Made by a program: the position numbers and the translations under genes
NCBI GenBank assembly: GCA_023136725.1
Contig: JAGLQR010000073.1
Coordinates: 1-7,721, forward strand
DNA length: 7,721 bases
DNA from: Candidatus Aminicenantota bacterium
Lineage (GTDB): Bacteria; Acidobacteriota; Aminicenantia; UBA2199
Direction: 5' to 3'
Shown here: piece after piece, positions 1 through 6,338 of the stretch
Numbering within the stretch: the stretch's first letter is position 1
Layout of the letters: the number at the start of each line of letters is the position of its first letter
The notes under the pieces: model-generated
Database searches by the model: none
What the model saw: only the letters and a program-made list of their open reading frames with translations
Told to the model about the DNA's origin: nothing

Positions 1-6
1 TTTACT

Positions 7-12
7 TATAAT
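7..12 (+). promoter_or_regulatory. Candidate -10 box (TATAAT) for the C69 dipeptidase gene
   Basis: A perfect TATAAT lies 20 nt upstream of the ATG at 33, followed by a T-rich stretch and the Shine-Dalgarno AGGAG at 23-27, which is 5 nt before the start. The matching -35 would fall off the left edge of the window, so only half of the promoter can be seen. In A+T-rich DNA a single -10 match is weak evidence. Confidence 0.4.
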
Positions 13-32
13 CTTTTTTTACAGGAGAAGAT

Positions 33-1667
33 ATGATCAAAAAGATATTCACATTATTTATTCTTATTCTAGTTCTTTCATTCTATGGGATCTCTGACCA
101 GCCGTGGGAGGAAGAGGGGCCTGACAGTTGTACAAGTATTATGGTGGGGAAACTTGCAACCGTAGACGGATCTGTAATAACTTCACATACCTGTGATGCC
201 AATTACAGAACCTGGTTCGATATAGTTCCTGCGAAAAAATTTAAGAAGAAAGAAAAAACTAAAATATATAAAGGGAGAATGCATACCGGATATGCAAGTG
301 ATTCCACCGGGATTGAAATTCTGGGTGAGATCCCGCAGGTGGAAAACACCTACCAATTTATCGATACGGCTTATCCGGCTATGAATGAATATCAGCTGGG
401 AATGGGAGAATCCACTTTCGGAGGGAAGAAGGAATTAAAAAGTGATAAAGGGATTTTCCAGATCGAAGAGCTTCAGAGAATTGCTCTTGAGAGATGTAAG
501 ACTGCAAAGGAAGCGATAACGCTGATAGGGGAACTTATAAAAAAATATGGTTATAATGATTCAGGTGAATGCATAACGATCTCTGATAAGAAAGAGGTGT
601 GGCATATGGAGATCGTCGGGCCGGGTAAAGATCGTTTTGGTGGAATATGGGCTGCTGTAAGGATCCCTGATGATCATGTAGGTTGTGCGGCAAATATCAG
701 CAGGATAGGTGAGATCGTCAAGAACGATCCGGACAATTTTTTATATTCAAAGAACATAGTAAAAAAGGCGATCAAACTTAAACTTTACGATCCGAAAACA
801 GACGGCAAATTCAAGTTCTGGAAAGCATTCGGGAACTCTTATACAAAGAAACCTTTCTCCATAAGGGAATACTGGGTCTTCAAAAATCTTGCCCCATCTC
901 TTGATCTGAAATTTGATGTTGATGAACTTCCATTTTCAGTAAAACCTGACAAAAAGGTATCTCTTGACAAAGTAATCCAATTATTCAAATCCACATATGT
1001 AGGGACCGAATATGATATGACAAAAAATCTTAAAGTTGAACAGAAAAAAAAGGATAAGGATGGAAAGGTAATAAAGGATAAAGAGGGAAAAGAAGAGACC
1101 GAAATAGTAAAAAGTATTATTGCTACTCCATGGATGTCTAAAGATCTCCGGAAACTTTTCAATACTTTGAAAAAGGATGTGGTCAAGAGGTATCGCCCCA
1201 TAGCAGTTGAGTATTGTGCATACCATACGGTCATTCAGGCCAGAGACTGGCTCCCGGACCCGATAGGGGGAGTAATGTGGATTGGATTTGAAAATCCTGC
1301 TATAACACCTAAATTCCCTATCCATGCTGGCGTTACTGAATTGATCTCTGATCTGAAAGTAGGATCACAGCAGAAATTCACTTTTGACTCGGCTGCCTGG
1401 TCATTCAGGCGTGCAAGCAAACTTGCACAGGGGCGGTGGGATAAAGCAGAGAAAATAATTAATGAAACTCTTAAATATTATGAGGATAAAATATACAAAG
1501 AAACAGAGGAAGTAGAGAAAAAGGCACTTGAGTTAGTTGAGAAGGATCCTGAGAAAGCGAAAAAATTATTGACTAACTTTTCAGCGGATACGACCAGGCT
1601 TCTTATAAAAAAATATATGGAACTCGGGAATGATTTCTGGCTCTTTTACCGTTTCAGGATGAGGTGA
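33..1667 (+). CDS. Exported C69-family dipeptidase (Ntn hydrolase, PepD-like)
   Basis: This gene encodes a 544-residue cysteine-nucleophile dipeptidase of peptidase family C69, likely cleaving dipeptides outside the cytoplasm. Residues 1-21 form a Sec signal peptide (KK followed by a hydrophobic stretch). A short acidic propeptide then leads to DSCTSIMVG, where Cys33 should become the N-terminal nucleophile after autocatalytic cleavage, as in other Ntn hydrolases. The family pattern continues with ATVDGSVITSHTCD, NEYQLGMGESTFGG (residues 118-131), IPDDHVGCAANISRIGEI (about 211-228) and DPDNFLYS. The protein is somewhat longer than cytoplasmic PepD enzymes, partly through the signal peptide and a Lys/Glu/Asp-rich insert at about residues 332-362. 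AGGAG lies 5 nt before the ATG, which supports this start. The gene faces an exported C1B peptidase tail to tail. Family assignment is firm; export is predicted from sequence, and substrate range is unknown. Confidence 0.95.
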   Translation: MIKKIFTLFILILVLSFYGISDQPWEEEGPDSCTSIMVGKLATVDGSVITSHTCDANYRTWFDIVPAKKFKKKEKTKIYKGRMHTGYASDSTGIEILGEIPQVENTYQFIDTAYPAMNEYQLGMGESTFGGKKELKSDKGIFQIEELQRIALERCKTAKEAITLIGELIKKYGYNDSGECITISDKKEVWHMEIVGPGKDRFGGIWAAVRIPDDHVGCAANISRIGEIVKNDPDNFLYSKNIVKKAIKLKLYDPKTDGKFKFWKAFGNSYTKKPFSIREYWVFKNLAPSLDLKFDVDELPFSVKPDKKVSLDKVIQLFKSTYVGTEYDMTKNLKVEQKKKDKDGKVIKDKEGKEETEIVKSIIATPWMSKDLRKLFNTLKKDVVKRYRPIAVEYCAYHTVIQARDWLPDPIGGVMWIGFENPAITPKFPIHAGVTELISDLKVGSQQKFTFDSAAWSFRRASKLAQGRWDKAEKIINETLKYYEDKIYKETEEVEKKALELVEKDPEKAKKLLTNFSADTTRLLIKKYMELGNDFWLFYRFRMR

Positions 1668-2837
1668 TTATTTAATCCCCAGTTTATTTTTCATTTCATC
1701 AGTAAGAGAATTTTTATTAACCAGTAAACAGATAGTTCTCAGTTTAAAGTATTCTTCTGAAATATAATGAAACCCCTTATATTTCCTGTCTGTTCCCCAG
1801 GAGTTCTTCATTAAGAAAAATTTTTTATTATTCTGATCGATAGCAGTTCCGATAATGTGCATTAGATGATCATCAGTAGTTGTCCAGTTATTGAAAGATT
1901 CCTGTCTCATCTCCTGAGTAACATTTTTCTCTTTTACCGGCTTAAGTATTTTCTCTTTCTGTTCTTTCTTTGTCCACTTCTCCCACTCTTTTTCCGGAAC
2001 AAGTGCAACATCCATTTTATCCTTTGAGAAAAATTTATCACTCATATCAGCATCCCAGCCGAAAGTATATCCGTTCTTAAGTGCATCAGATGCAATATCC
2101 AGCAATTCATTCATCGGAACATTATAGTAATTGCGGTCATAGCTCCAATTGTCGGGTATTTCGAGCCTGAATTTTTTGTAGAATGGATGATGGGAGTATG
2201 ATGTTATTTCAATATAATCATCCATATTGATCTGAAGAGATTTAAAAAATGTTTCCGGGGTATAAGTTTTCTCTTTATACTTAAACTCTCCGGGATGTTT
2301 ACCCAGATAGATATCAAGAATGGCCTGAAATGCATCCATCCAGACTGGAGTAAGTTTTTTCCCTCTCCTCTTAATTACACCATCAAGGAATCCTCTAAGG
2401 ATAGTTACTAATTCTCCATGATTGTGCCTGAATTGTCCCTTTAATTTCCCGGAAAAAATATTCTCAGGGACAATCCCATATTTTCGTATCTGGTCTGTAA
2501 CATCATGAAATTGACCTCCAGAACTGAAATTTGCATCTCCATGCATATGAACAAATCGTGTGGCTTTGTCAGTATAGGCATGTCTGGCAATGAACATTTC
2601 CGAAAGGTCTACATCCCCACCCCCGGCTCTCAGGATCTCTGATTCAAGAAATGAGTGTGCAGAAAAGATCCAGCACGTGCCTGTACCCCCCTGATGTTTT
2701 ACACTTGTTGCCGGAAGTTGTTTAGTGATCTTAAATTTGTATGCTGCCTTCTCTTTCTTTTTCGATTCTAAAAATGAAGCTGTTACTGTAAATATAAGAA
2801 TAAAAATGATGATTTTTGTTAAAGCAGAATATTTCAT
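1668..2837 (-). CDS. Exported C1B-family cysteine peptidase (bleomycin hydrolase/aminopeptidase C-like)
   Basis: The 389-residue product is a papain-fold peptidase most like the C1B branch (bleomycin hydrolase, PepC). The active site is complete: oxyanion Gln49 and nucleophile Cys55 in HQGGTGTCWIF, His324 in DDHLMHIIG, and Asn345 in KNSWG. The SSGGQFHDVTDQIRKYGIVPENIF segment matches the family region after the first helix. Unlike the usual cytoplasmic C1B enzymes, it begins with a hydrophobic segment (about residues 8-23), so it is probably exported. It lacks a lipobox Cys. It is shorter than PepC, which has about 440-450 residues. AAGGAG at 2843-2848 lies 5 nt before the ATG. The decarboxylase gene is upstream on the same strand, with a 49-nt gap. 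Aminopeptidase versus endopeptidase activity cannot be decided here, since in C1B enzymes it depends on a C-terminal arm in the active-site cleft. Confidence 0.93.
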   Translation of the reverse strand: MKYSALTKIIIFILIFTVTASFLESKKKEKAAYKFKITKQLPATSVKHQGGTGTCWIFSAHSFLESEILRAGGGDVDLSEMFIARHAYTDKATRFVHMHGDANFSSGGQFHDVTDQIRKYGIVPENIFSGKLKGQFRHNHGELVTILRGFLDGVIKRRGKKLTPVWMDAFQAILDIYLGKHPGEFKYKEKTYTPETFFKSLQINMDDYIEITSYSHHPFYKKFRLEIPDNWSYDRNYYNVPMNELLDIASDALKNGYTFGWDADMSDKFFSKDKMDVALVPEKEWEKWTKKEQKEKILKPVKEKNVTQEMRQESFNNWTTTDDHLMHIIGTAIDQNNKKFFLMKNSWGTDRKYKGFHYISEEYFKLRTICLLVNKNSLTDEMKNKLGIK

Positions 2838-2859
2838 GCTGTCTCCTTCTTAATTTGAT

Positions 2860-2868
2860 AATATAGCA
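2860..2868 (-). promoter_or_regulatory. Candidate extended -10 promoter for the C1B peptidase gene
   Basis: On the minus strand the 49-nt gap between decarboxylase and peptidase contains TGCTATATT, an extended -10 form (TGn followed by TATATT). It sits about 22 nt before the ATG at 2837. No convincing -35 is present; the best hexamer at that distance is poor, though an extended -10 can partly compensate. The peptidase may therefore have its own promoter as well as read-through from the decarboxylase gene. Confidence 0.35.
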
Positions 2869-2886
2869 TTGTTAAATTAATTGGAA

Positions 2887-4311
2887 TCATTGAGAGTAAT
2901 TTCTTGCAGTATCCTTAATAAGTTCCCAGGCGGAGTCTATGTGTTTCTTTTCCTGATAAGTCTGCCCGATAACAAATCTTAATGTAAACATTTCATTTAG
3001 TTTTGTATGGGTAAGATAGAGCTTTCCTGTTCCGTTTAGTTTTTCCATTAGTGAATTGTTGATCCTGTTTATCTCTTCTATATTGTCAATACCGGGAGGA
3101 AGAAATCTGAAGCAAATAGTTGCAAACGGAACTGGAGCCAGTGTTTCAAAATTTTCCTCTGAATTTATTGTGGAGCCCAGCTCCTTTGCCCATAAAGTGT
3201 GGGAACTTACTTTATTTTTCAATTCATCCGTCCCGAATGATCTCAGGACGAACCACAATTTCAATGCCCGGAACCTTCTTCCGAGAGCGATACCCCAATC
3301 CCTGTAATTGTTCACTCTGTCTCCTTCTGCGGTTCTTAAGTATTCCGGAAGAATAGAGAAAGTATTTATTAATGCTTCCTGATCCTTAACGTAATAAGCA
3401 GAGCAGTCAAAATTCGTGAACATCCACTTGTGTGGATTGAAGACAAACGTATCTGCATAACCGATCCCTTCAATAAGATAATTGTTCTCCGGCAGCATTA
3501 GTGCAGTCCCTGCATATGCAGCATCAATGTGGTACCAGATATCATATTTTTTGCATATCTTTCCGATCTCATTTAAGGGGTCTACCGCTGTTGAGCCTGT
3601 TGTTCCCAGAGCCGCTATAACAGTGAGAGGTTTAAATCCGTTCTTTATATCTTTTTTTATTAATTCTTCCAGCTCTTCTGATCGCAATGCAAAATTATCA
3701 TCAACTCCGACCTTGATAAGATTTTCACTCCCTATCCCTGAAATCCTGACAGCTTTGTCGATCGATGAGTGGGCTTCAGAAGAACAATACACCCTGAACT
3801 TCATATTGTTACTTATACCTTTATCGTTCACATTAAATCCTGAATATTTTTCTCTGGCTGTCAGTATCGAACATAAGGTAGCTGTTGATGCTGTATCCTG
3901 GATCACTCCGGTGAATCCATCCGGGAGGTTGATCAGGTTCGCTACCCACTTCATCATCATCTCTTCAAGTTCTGTTGCAGCGGGGGAGGTCTGCCAGCTC
4001 ATGCATTGAGCACCTATTGCCGATGTTATCATTTCTGCAAGGACGGATGGATAACTATTATTTGCATTAAAGTAGGCGAAAAATGAGGGGCTTTGCCAGT
4101 GGGTGATCCCGGGCATTATTATTTCATCAAGGTCATTTATTATTTTGCTGTAAGGTTCGGATCCTTCCGGAGCTTTCTCAGGAAGTTGTTTAAATACATC
4201 ACCGGGGTTAACCTGAGACTTTACCGGATACTTCTCAATGCTCTGAAAATAATCTGCAACCCAGTCAACCGTTTCATGCGCATTTTTTCTGAATTCATCA
4301 ATATTCATCAT
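2887..4311 (-). CDS. PLP-dependent aromatic-L-amino-acid decarboxylase (group II)
   Basis: The 474-residue cytoplasmic enzyme removes CO2 from an aromatic amino acid (Tyr, Trp, Phe or Dopa) to give the amine. The family signatures are clear. FFAYFNANNSYPSVLAEM and SWQTSPAATELEE form the N-terminal substrate region. SSEAHSSIDKA holds the PLP-stacking His181, HIDAAYAG holds Asp263, which pairs with the PLP pyridine nitrogen, and NPHKWMFTNFDCSAYY holds the Schiff-base Lys295. Tyr324 in LPEYLRT matches the catalytic-loop tyrosine of animal and plant decarboxylases, which favours true decarboxylation over aldehyde synthesis. LGRRFRALKLWFVLRSFG follows as expected. Full length for the family. Two adjacent ATG codons are possible starts; AGGGG at 4316-4320 is 4 nt from the first and 7 nt from the second, so translation may begin one codon later. 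The substrate cannot be fixed from sequence. An exported C1B peptidase gene lies directly downstream. Confidence 0.95.
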   Translation of the reverse strand: MMNIDEFRKNAHETVDWVADYFQSIEKYPVKSQVNPGDVFKQLPEKAPEGSEPYSKIINDLDEIIMPGITHWQSPSFFAYFNANNSYPSVLAEMITSAIGAQCMSWQTSPAATELEEMMMKWVANLINLPDGFTGVIQDTASTATLCSILTAREKYSGFNVNDKGISNNMKFRVYCSSEAHSSIDKAVRISGIGSENLIKVGVDDNFALRSEELEELIKKDIKNGFKPLTVIAALGTTGSTAVDPLNEIGKICKKYDIWYHIDAAYAGTALMLPENNYLIEGIGYADTFVFNPHKWMFTNFDCSAYYVKDQEALINTFSILPEYLRTAEGDRVNNYRDWGIALGRRFRALKLWFVLRSFGTDELKNKVSSHTLWAKELGSTINSEENFETLAPVPFATICFRFLPPGIDNIEEINRINNSLMEKLNGTGKLYLTHTKLNEMFTLRFVIGQTYQEKKHIDSAWELIKDTARNYSQ

Positions 4312-4336
4312 ATTACCCCTATATTAAAACACTGAC

Positions 4337-4342
4337 ATTATA
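4337..4342 (-). promoter_or_regulatory. Candidate -10 box (TATAAT) of the decarboxylase promoter
   Basis: A perfect minus-strand TATAAT lies 25 nt before the first ATG of the decarboxylase gene. The -35 position at 17-nt spacing (4360-4365, TAGAAC) is a poor match and lies inside the palindrome at 4355-4371. A weak -35 covered by a palindrome fits a regulated promoter. Confidence 0.5.
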
Positions 4343-4354
4343 AGGAAATAGACA

Positions 4355-4371
4355 AACTTGTTCTACAAGTT
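4355..4371. promoter_or_regulatory. 17-bp palindrome, candidate operator for the decarboxylase gene
   Basis: AACTTGT-tct-ACAAGTT has perfect 7-bp arms around a 3-nt centre. It is centred where the -35 of the decarboxylase promoter should lie, a typical place for a repressor or class II activator site. It also lies downstream of the secreted-protein gene that ends at 4400, so a hairpin terminator is an alternative. However, the minus-strand sequence after it is only mixed pyrimidine (TTGTCTATTTCC) and not a clean T run. No regulator gene is in the window. Confidence 0.45.
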
Positions 4372-4399
4372 GATAGCTAAATATCTAATTCAAAAAATT

Positions 4400-5227
4400 T
4401 TAGTGAGGGTCGTTCTCCGCATTAACTATTAAAAATGTATCACTTTCTACACGGATCTTTCCATCAAGTGTCTCTATTATAATGGTGTACATACTGGATA
4501 TCAGATCTCTGCTTATGCCTCCTCTGTACAGACCGTTATTTGCAGTGCTTTGAGTGAGGAGTGTTGTTTGAACTCCATTCACAACTCTTCTTAGAAAAAT
4601 TTTCACCCTGCTGTCCTGGTTCCCGACACCGGTCTTTCTCCACATTACTCTTATCGGAAATGGAAGAGCTGTGTTTCCCAGTCTAAGCTTCCATACATGA
4701 TCTTTGGGCGGATGCGTAATTACTATGGAAGGGAGGAGATGTCTAATATTTCTATTGAGATTGGGGATGTTATTTGTTGGTTTTTTTATTAGTTTTCCAA
4801 AAGGAGGTGGCGAGGGAGTCCTTCTATCTTCAATTGTCCCAACTTCCTCAACAGTCCTGTCTATAGTTGGCGGTTCACCTATAAAAAAAGGAGCACTAAT
4901 ACCTGTAACATTGTTATTCAGTGTTCTTACCTTGATCGTGTATGTTCCACCTGGCACATCATTAAAAAAGTTTGGAGGACATCTGAATCTTCTATCATCT
5001 GTGGGTGTATCATCGCTAATTCCTTTTATTCTAATTGTTCCGTTACCGTTAAAAAGTCTGATCTTTACTTTGGCATGCATCTCTCCGTTTGTTCTCCATT
5101 CAATTACATGTGCATCACTCTTTGCCCAGACATCTCCGTTGGCCGGTTTTGTTACGGCAATTGATGCTGCAAATGAGATCGAGGCCAGAAAAATAAGTCC
5201 GCTGAGTATATATAAAGCTTTTTTCAT
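4400..5227 (-). CDS. Secreted protein with two Kre9/KNH-like modules, paralogue A
   Basis: The product has 275 residues and its function is unknown. Residues 1-20 are a signal peptide (MKK, hydrophobic core, FAA). Two related modules follow. Module 1 (about 22-117) runs from IAVTKPANGDVW through EWRTNG, VKIRLFN and FRCPPNFFNDVP to YTIKVRTLNNN. Module 2 (about 165-271) runs from IVITHPPKDHVW through VMWRKTG and VKIFLRR to YTIIIETLDGK. The shared order (hydrophobic strand, P..G/D.VW, W+.TG, VKI.L, closing Y.I.V.TL) resembles the beta-sandwich Kre9/KNH domain of extracellular proteins; this is my reading, not a search result. A Pro- and charge-rich linker separates the modules. Cys83 is the only cysteine. 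AAGGAG at 5233-5238 lies 5 nt before the ATG. The neighbouring gene at 5404 is a close paralogue. I see no catalytic motif, so a binding or surface-structure role is only a guess. Confidence 0.85.
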   Translation of the reverse strand: MKKALYILSGLIFLASISFAASIAVTKPANGDVWAKSDAHVIEWRTNGEMHAKVKIRLFNGNGTIRIKGISDDTPTDDRRFRCPPNFFNDVPGGTYTIKVRTLNNNVTGISAPFFIGEPPTIDRTVEEVGTIEDRRTPSPPPFGKLIKKPTNNIPNLNRNIRHLLPSIVITHPPKDHVWKLRLGNTALPFPIRVMWRKTGVGNQDSRVKIFLRRVVNGVQTTLLTQSTANNGLYRGGISRDLISSMYTIIIETLDGKIRVESDTFLIVNAENDPH

Positions 5228-5247
5228 CTTTTCTCCTTTATATTACT

Positions 5248-5277
5248 AATATAAACCATATTGGTTATATATCTCAA
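5248..5277 (-). promoter_or_regulatory. Promoter of secreted paralogue A (-35 TTGAGA, -10 TATATT)
   Basis: On the minus strand, TTGAGA (5272-5277) and TATATT (5248-5253) are separated by 18 nt, and the -10 lies about 20 nt before the ATG. The same elements at the same spacing occur upstream of the paralogue at 6244-6273. The A/T-rich block just upstream is also shared, which raises confidence that this is a real promoter and not chance A+T richness. Confidence 0.6.
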
Positions 5278-5300
5278 TAAAAAAATATTTTTAACAACTT
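5271..5300 (-). repeat. Duplicated A/T-rich upstream block, copy A (UP-element-like)
   Basis: This 30-bp block matches 6267-6296 at 26 of 30 positions without gaps by my count. It covers the -35 hexamer and the A/T tract directly upstream, where UP elements lie. The identity of this non-coding stretch suggests that the duplication which gave the two paralogues included their promoter, or that the element is under selection. Confidence 0.7.
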
Positions 5301-5403
5301 AGTGCCGCTGGATAATTGCGCGAGTCTTTTCTATCATCATTTTTGAAACATTTGTTTTATTAGTCCGAGAGTAAAATACTAATGGTACTTATATCTAAAA
5401 TGA

Positions 5404-6213
5404 TTATCTATTGCCAGGATCATCTTCTGCATTTATAATAAAAAAATCTTCACTCTCTGTACGGATCTTTCCATCCAGTGTTTCGATAATTATAGTATAT
5501 ACATTTGTCATGAGATTTCTGGGGATCCTTCCCCTGAACAGGCCGCTATTTGCAGTGTTTTGAGTGATGAGTGTTGTTTGTAATCCCGGAGATATTCTTT
5601 GAAGAAGAATTCTTACCCTCATATTCTGGGTTCCGGTACCGGTTTTTTTCCACATTACTCTTATCGGAAATGGCAATGCGGTATCACCCAGCCTGAGTTT
5701 CCATTTATGATTTCTGGGTGGGTGGGTGATCACAATGGAAGGAGGAGCGTAATTTAATTTCCTCTTTATTTTGGAAGAATTGAGGTTTTGTCTGCCGGGT
5801 ACCTTTAAAACAGGAGTTGTATTATTGTTTGGAGGGGTGTTTGATTCATCGGTATCTTGTTGAGTCCTTATGTTGAATACACCACCGGTATTGGAGAAGT
5901 TGTTATTTAAGGTTTTCACCCTTATCCGATAATGACCATCCGGTACATCGTTGAAAAAATTTGGAGGACATCTATATGTTCCGTTATTTGCAGTATTGTT
6001 AACTATATCTTTTATTTTAGCAGTCATTTCTCTGTTATAAAGTCTGATCTTCACATTATTTGTTATATCTCCGGTTACTCTCCACTGAATAGTTAGACTG
6101 TCAGATTTTACCAATACAGTTCCGTAAGTGGGATATATTATTTGCATGGATTGAGAAAATACAATCGTTGCCATGGACAAAATTATTAATATTAAATATA
6201 TATTTTTTTTCAA
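5404..6213 (-). CDS. Secreted protein with two Kre9/KNH-like modules, paralogue B (TTG start)
   Basis: The product has 269 residues, function unknown, and is a paralogue of the gene at 4400-5227. The frame is open up to a GTG at 6237, but I place the start at TTG 6211-6213. AAGGAGG (6219-6225) lies 5 nt before it, and the protein then begins MKKNIYLILIILSMATIVFS, a normal signal peptide that aligns with MKKALYILS of the sister gene. The predicted transcript starts near 6237, too late for the GTG. Module 1 (about 22-115) contains IQWRVTG, VKIRLYN and YRCPPNFFNDVP. Module 2 (about 160-265) contains IVITHPPRNHKW, VMWKKTG and YTIIIETLDGK. By hand count module 2 is about 70% identical to the sister protein; the Asn/Pro-rich linker is unrelated. 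Cys82 is the only cysteine and matches Cys83 of the sister. Its own promoter lies at 6244-6273. Confidence 0.85.
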   Translation of the reverse strand: MKKNIYLILIILSMATIVFSQSMQIIYPTYGTVLVKSDSLTIQWRVTGDITNNVKIRLYNREMTAKIKDIVNNTANNGTYRCPPNFFNDVPDGHYRIRVKTLNNNFSNTGGVFNIRTQQDTDESNTPPNNNTTPVLKVPGRQNLNSSKIKRKLNYAPPSIVITHPPRNHKWKLRLGDTALPFPIRVMWKKTGTGTQNMRVRILLQRISPGLQTTLITQNTANSGLFRGRIPRNLMTNVYTIIIETLDGKIRTESEDFFIINAEDDPGNR

Positions 6214-6218
6214 ATTAT

Positions 6219-6225
6219 CCTCCTT
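6219..6225 (-). promoter_or_regulatory. Strong ribosome binding site that sets a TTG start
   Basis: AAGGAGG on the minus strand is a near-perfect Shine-Dalgarno, 5 nt upstream of TTG at 6211-6213. The sister gene has AAGGAG at the same 5-nt distance from its ATG. This site lies inside the longest open frame, so a start call made by length alone would place it within coding sequence. Confidence 0.85.
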
Positions 6226-6243
6226 GATAATCTTCACACATAT

Positions 6244-6273
6244 TATATAAACATTGCTAGAATAATATCTCAG
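6244..6273 (-). promoter_or_regulatory. Promoter of secreted paralogue B (-35 CTGAGA, -10 TATATA)
   Basis: Minus-strand CTGAGA (6268-6273) and TATATA (6244-6249) are 18 nt apart, the same geometry as upstream of paralogue A. A TATAAT register (6242-6247) overlaps the -10. Transcription would begin near 6237, giving a leader of about 24 nt before the TTG start with the Shine-Dalgarno inside it. Confidence 0.6.
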
Positions 6274-6296
6274 TGAAAAAATATTTTTAACGATTT
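6267..6296 (-). repeat. Duplicated A/T-rich upstream block, copy B (UP-element-like)
   Basis: This is the partner of 5271-5300, with 26 of 30 positions identical. It includes the -35 hexamer and an A/T tract that could act as an UP element for RNA polymerase alpha. Outside this block and the promoter elements, the upstream regions of the two paralogues are not obviously alike. Confidence 0.7.
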
Positions 6297-6338
6297 GTAT
6301 GTACTTGTTATTCGATTCCGTAAAGGTTGAATATTTCC

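Noticed and set aside
1658..1700. Possible 9-bp stem with two G-U pairs across the C69/C1B junction as a terminator
   Set aside because: The loop would be about 25 nt and no T run follows on the plus strand, so it does not look like an intrinsic terminator.
3482..4009. 175-codon plus-strand open frame opposite the decarboxylase gene
   Set aside because: It lies entirely antisense to a clearly conserved enzyme and its Ser/Ile-rich translation matches no family I know. It is a shadow of the real gene.
4704..5249. 181-codon plus-strand open frame opposite secreted paralogue A
   Set aside because: The frame is antisense to a gene with signal peptide, ribosome binding site and a close paralogue, and its translation is low-complexity and hydrophobic. 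The real coding strand is the minus strand.
5369..5394. ATTAGT...ACTAAT inverted repeat downstream of paralogue B
   Set aside because: It has only 6-bp A/T-rich arms and a loop of about 13 nt, without a T run at the right place. This is expected by chance in A+T-rich DNA.
4400..6237. Mobile element or transposition as the cause of the paralogue pair
   Set aside because: I see no transposase, terminal inverted repeats or target-site duplication flanking the pair. A simple tandem duplication explains it.
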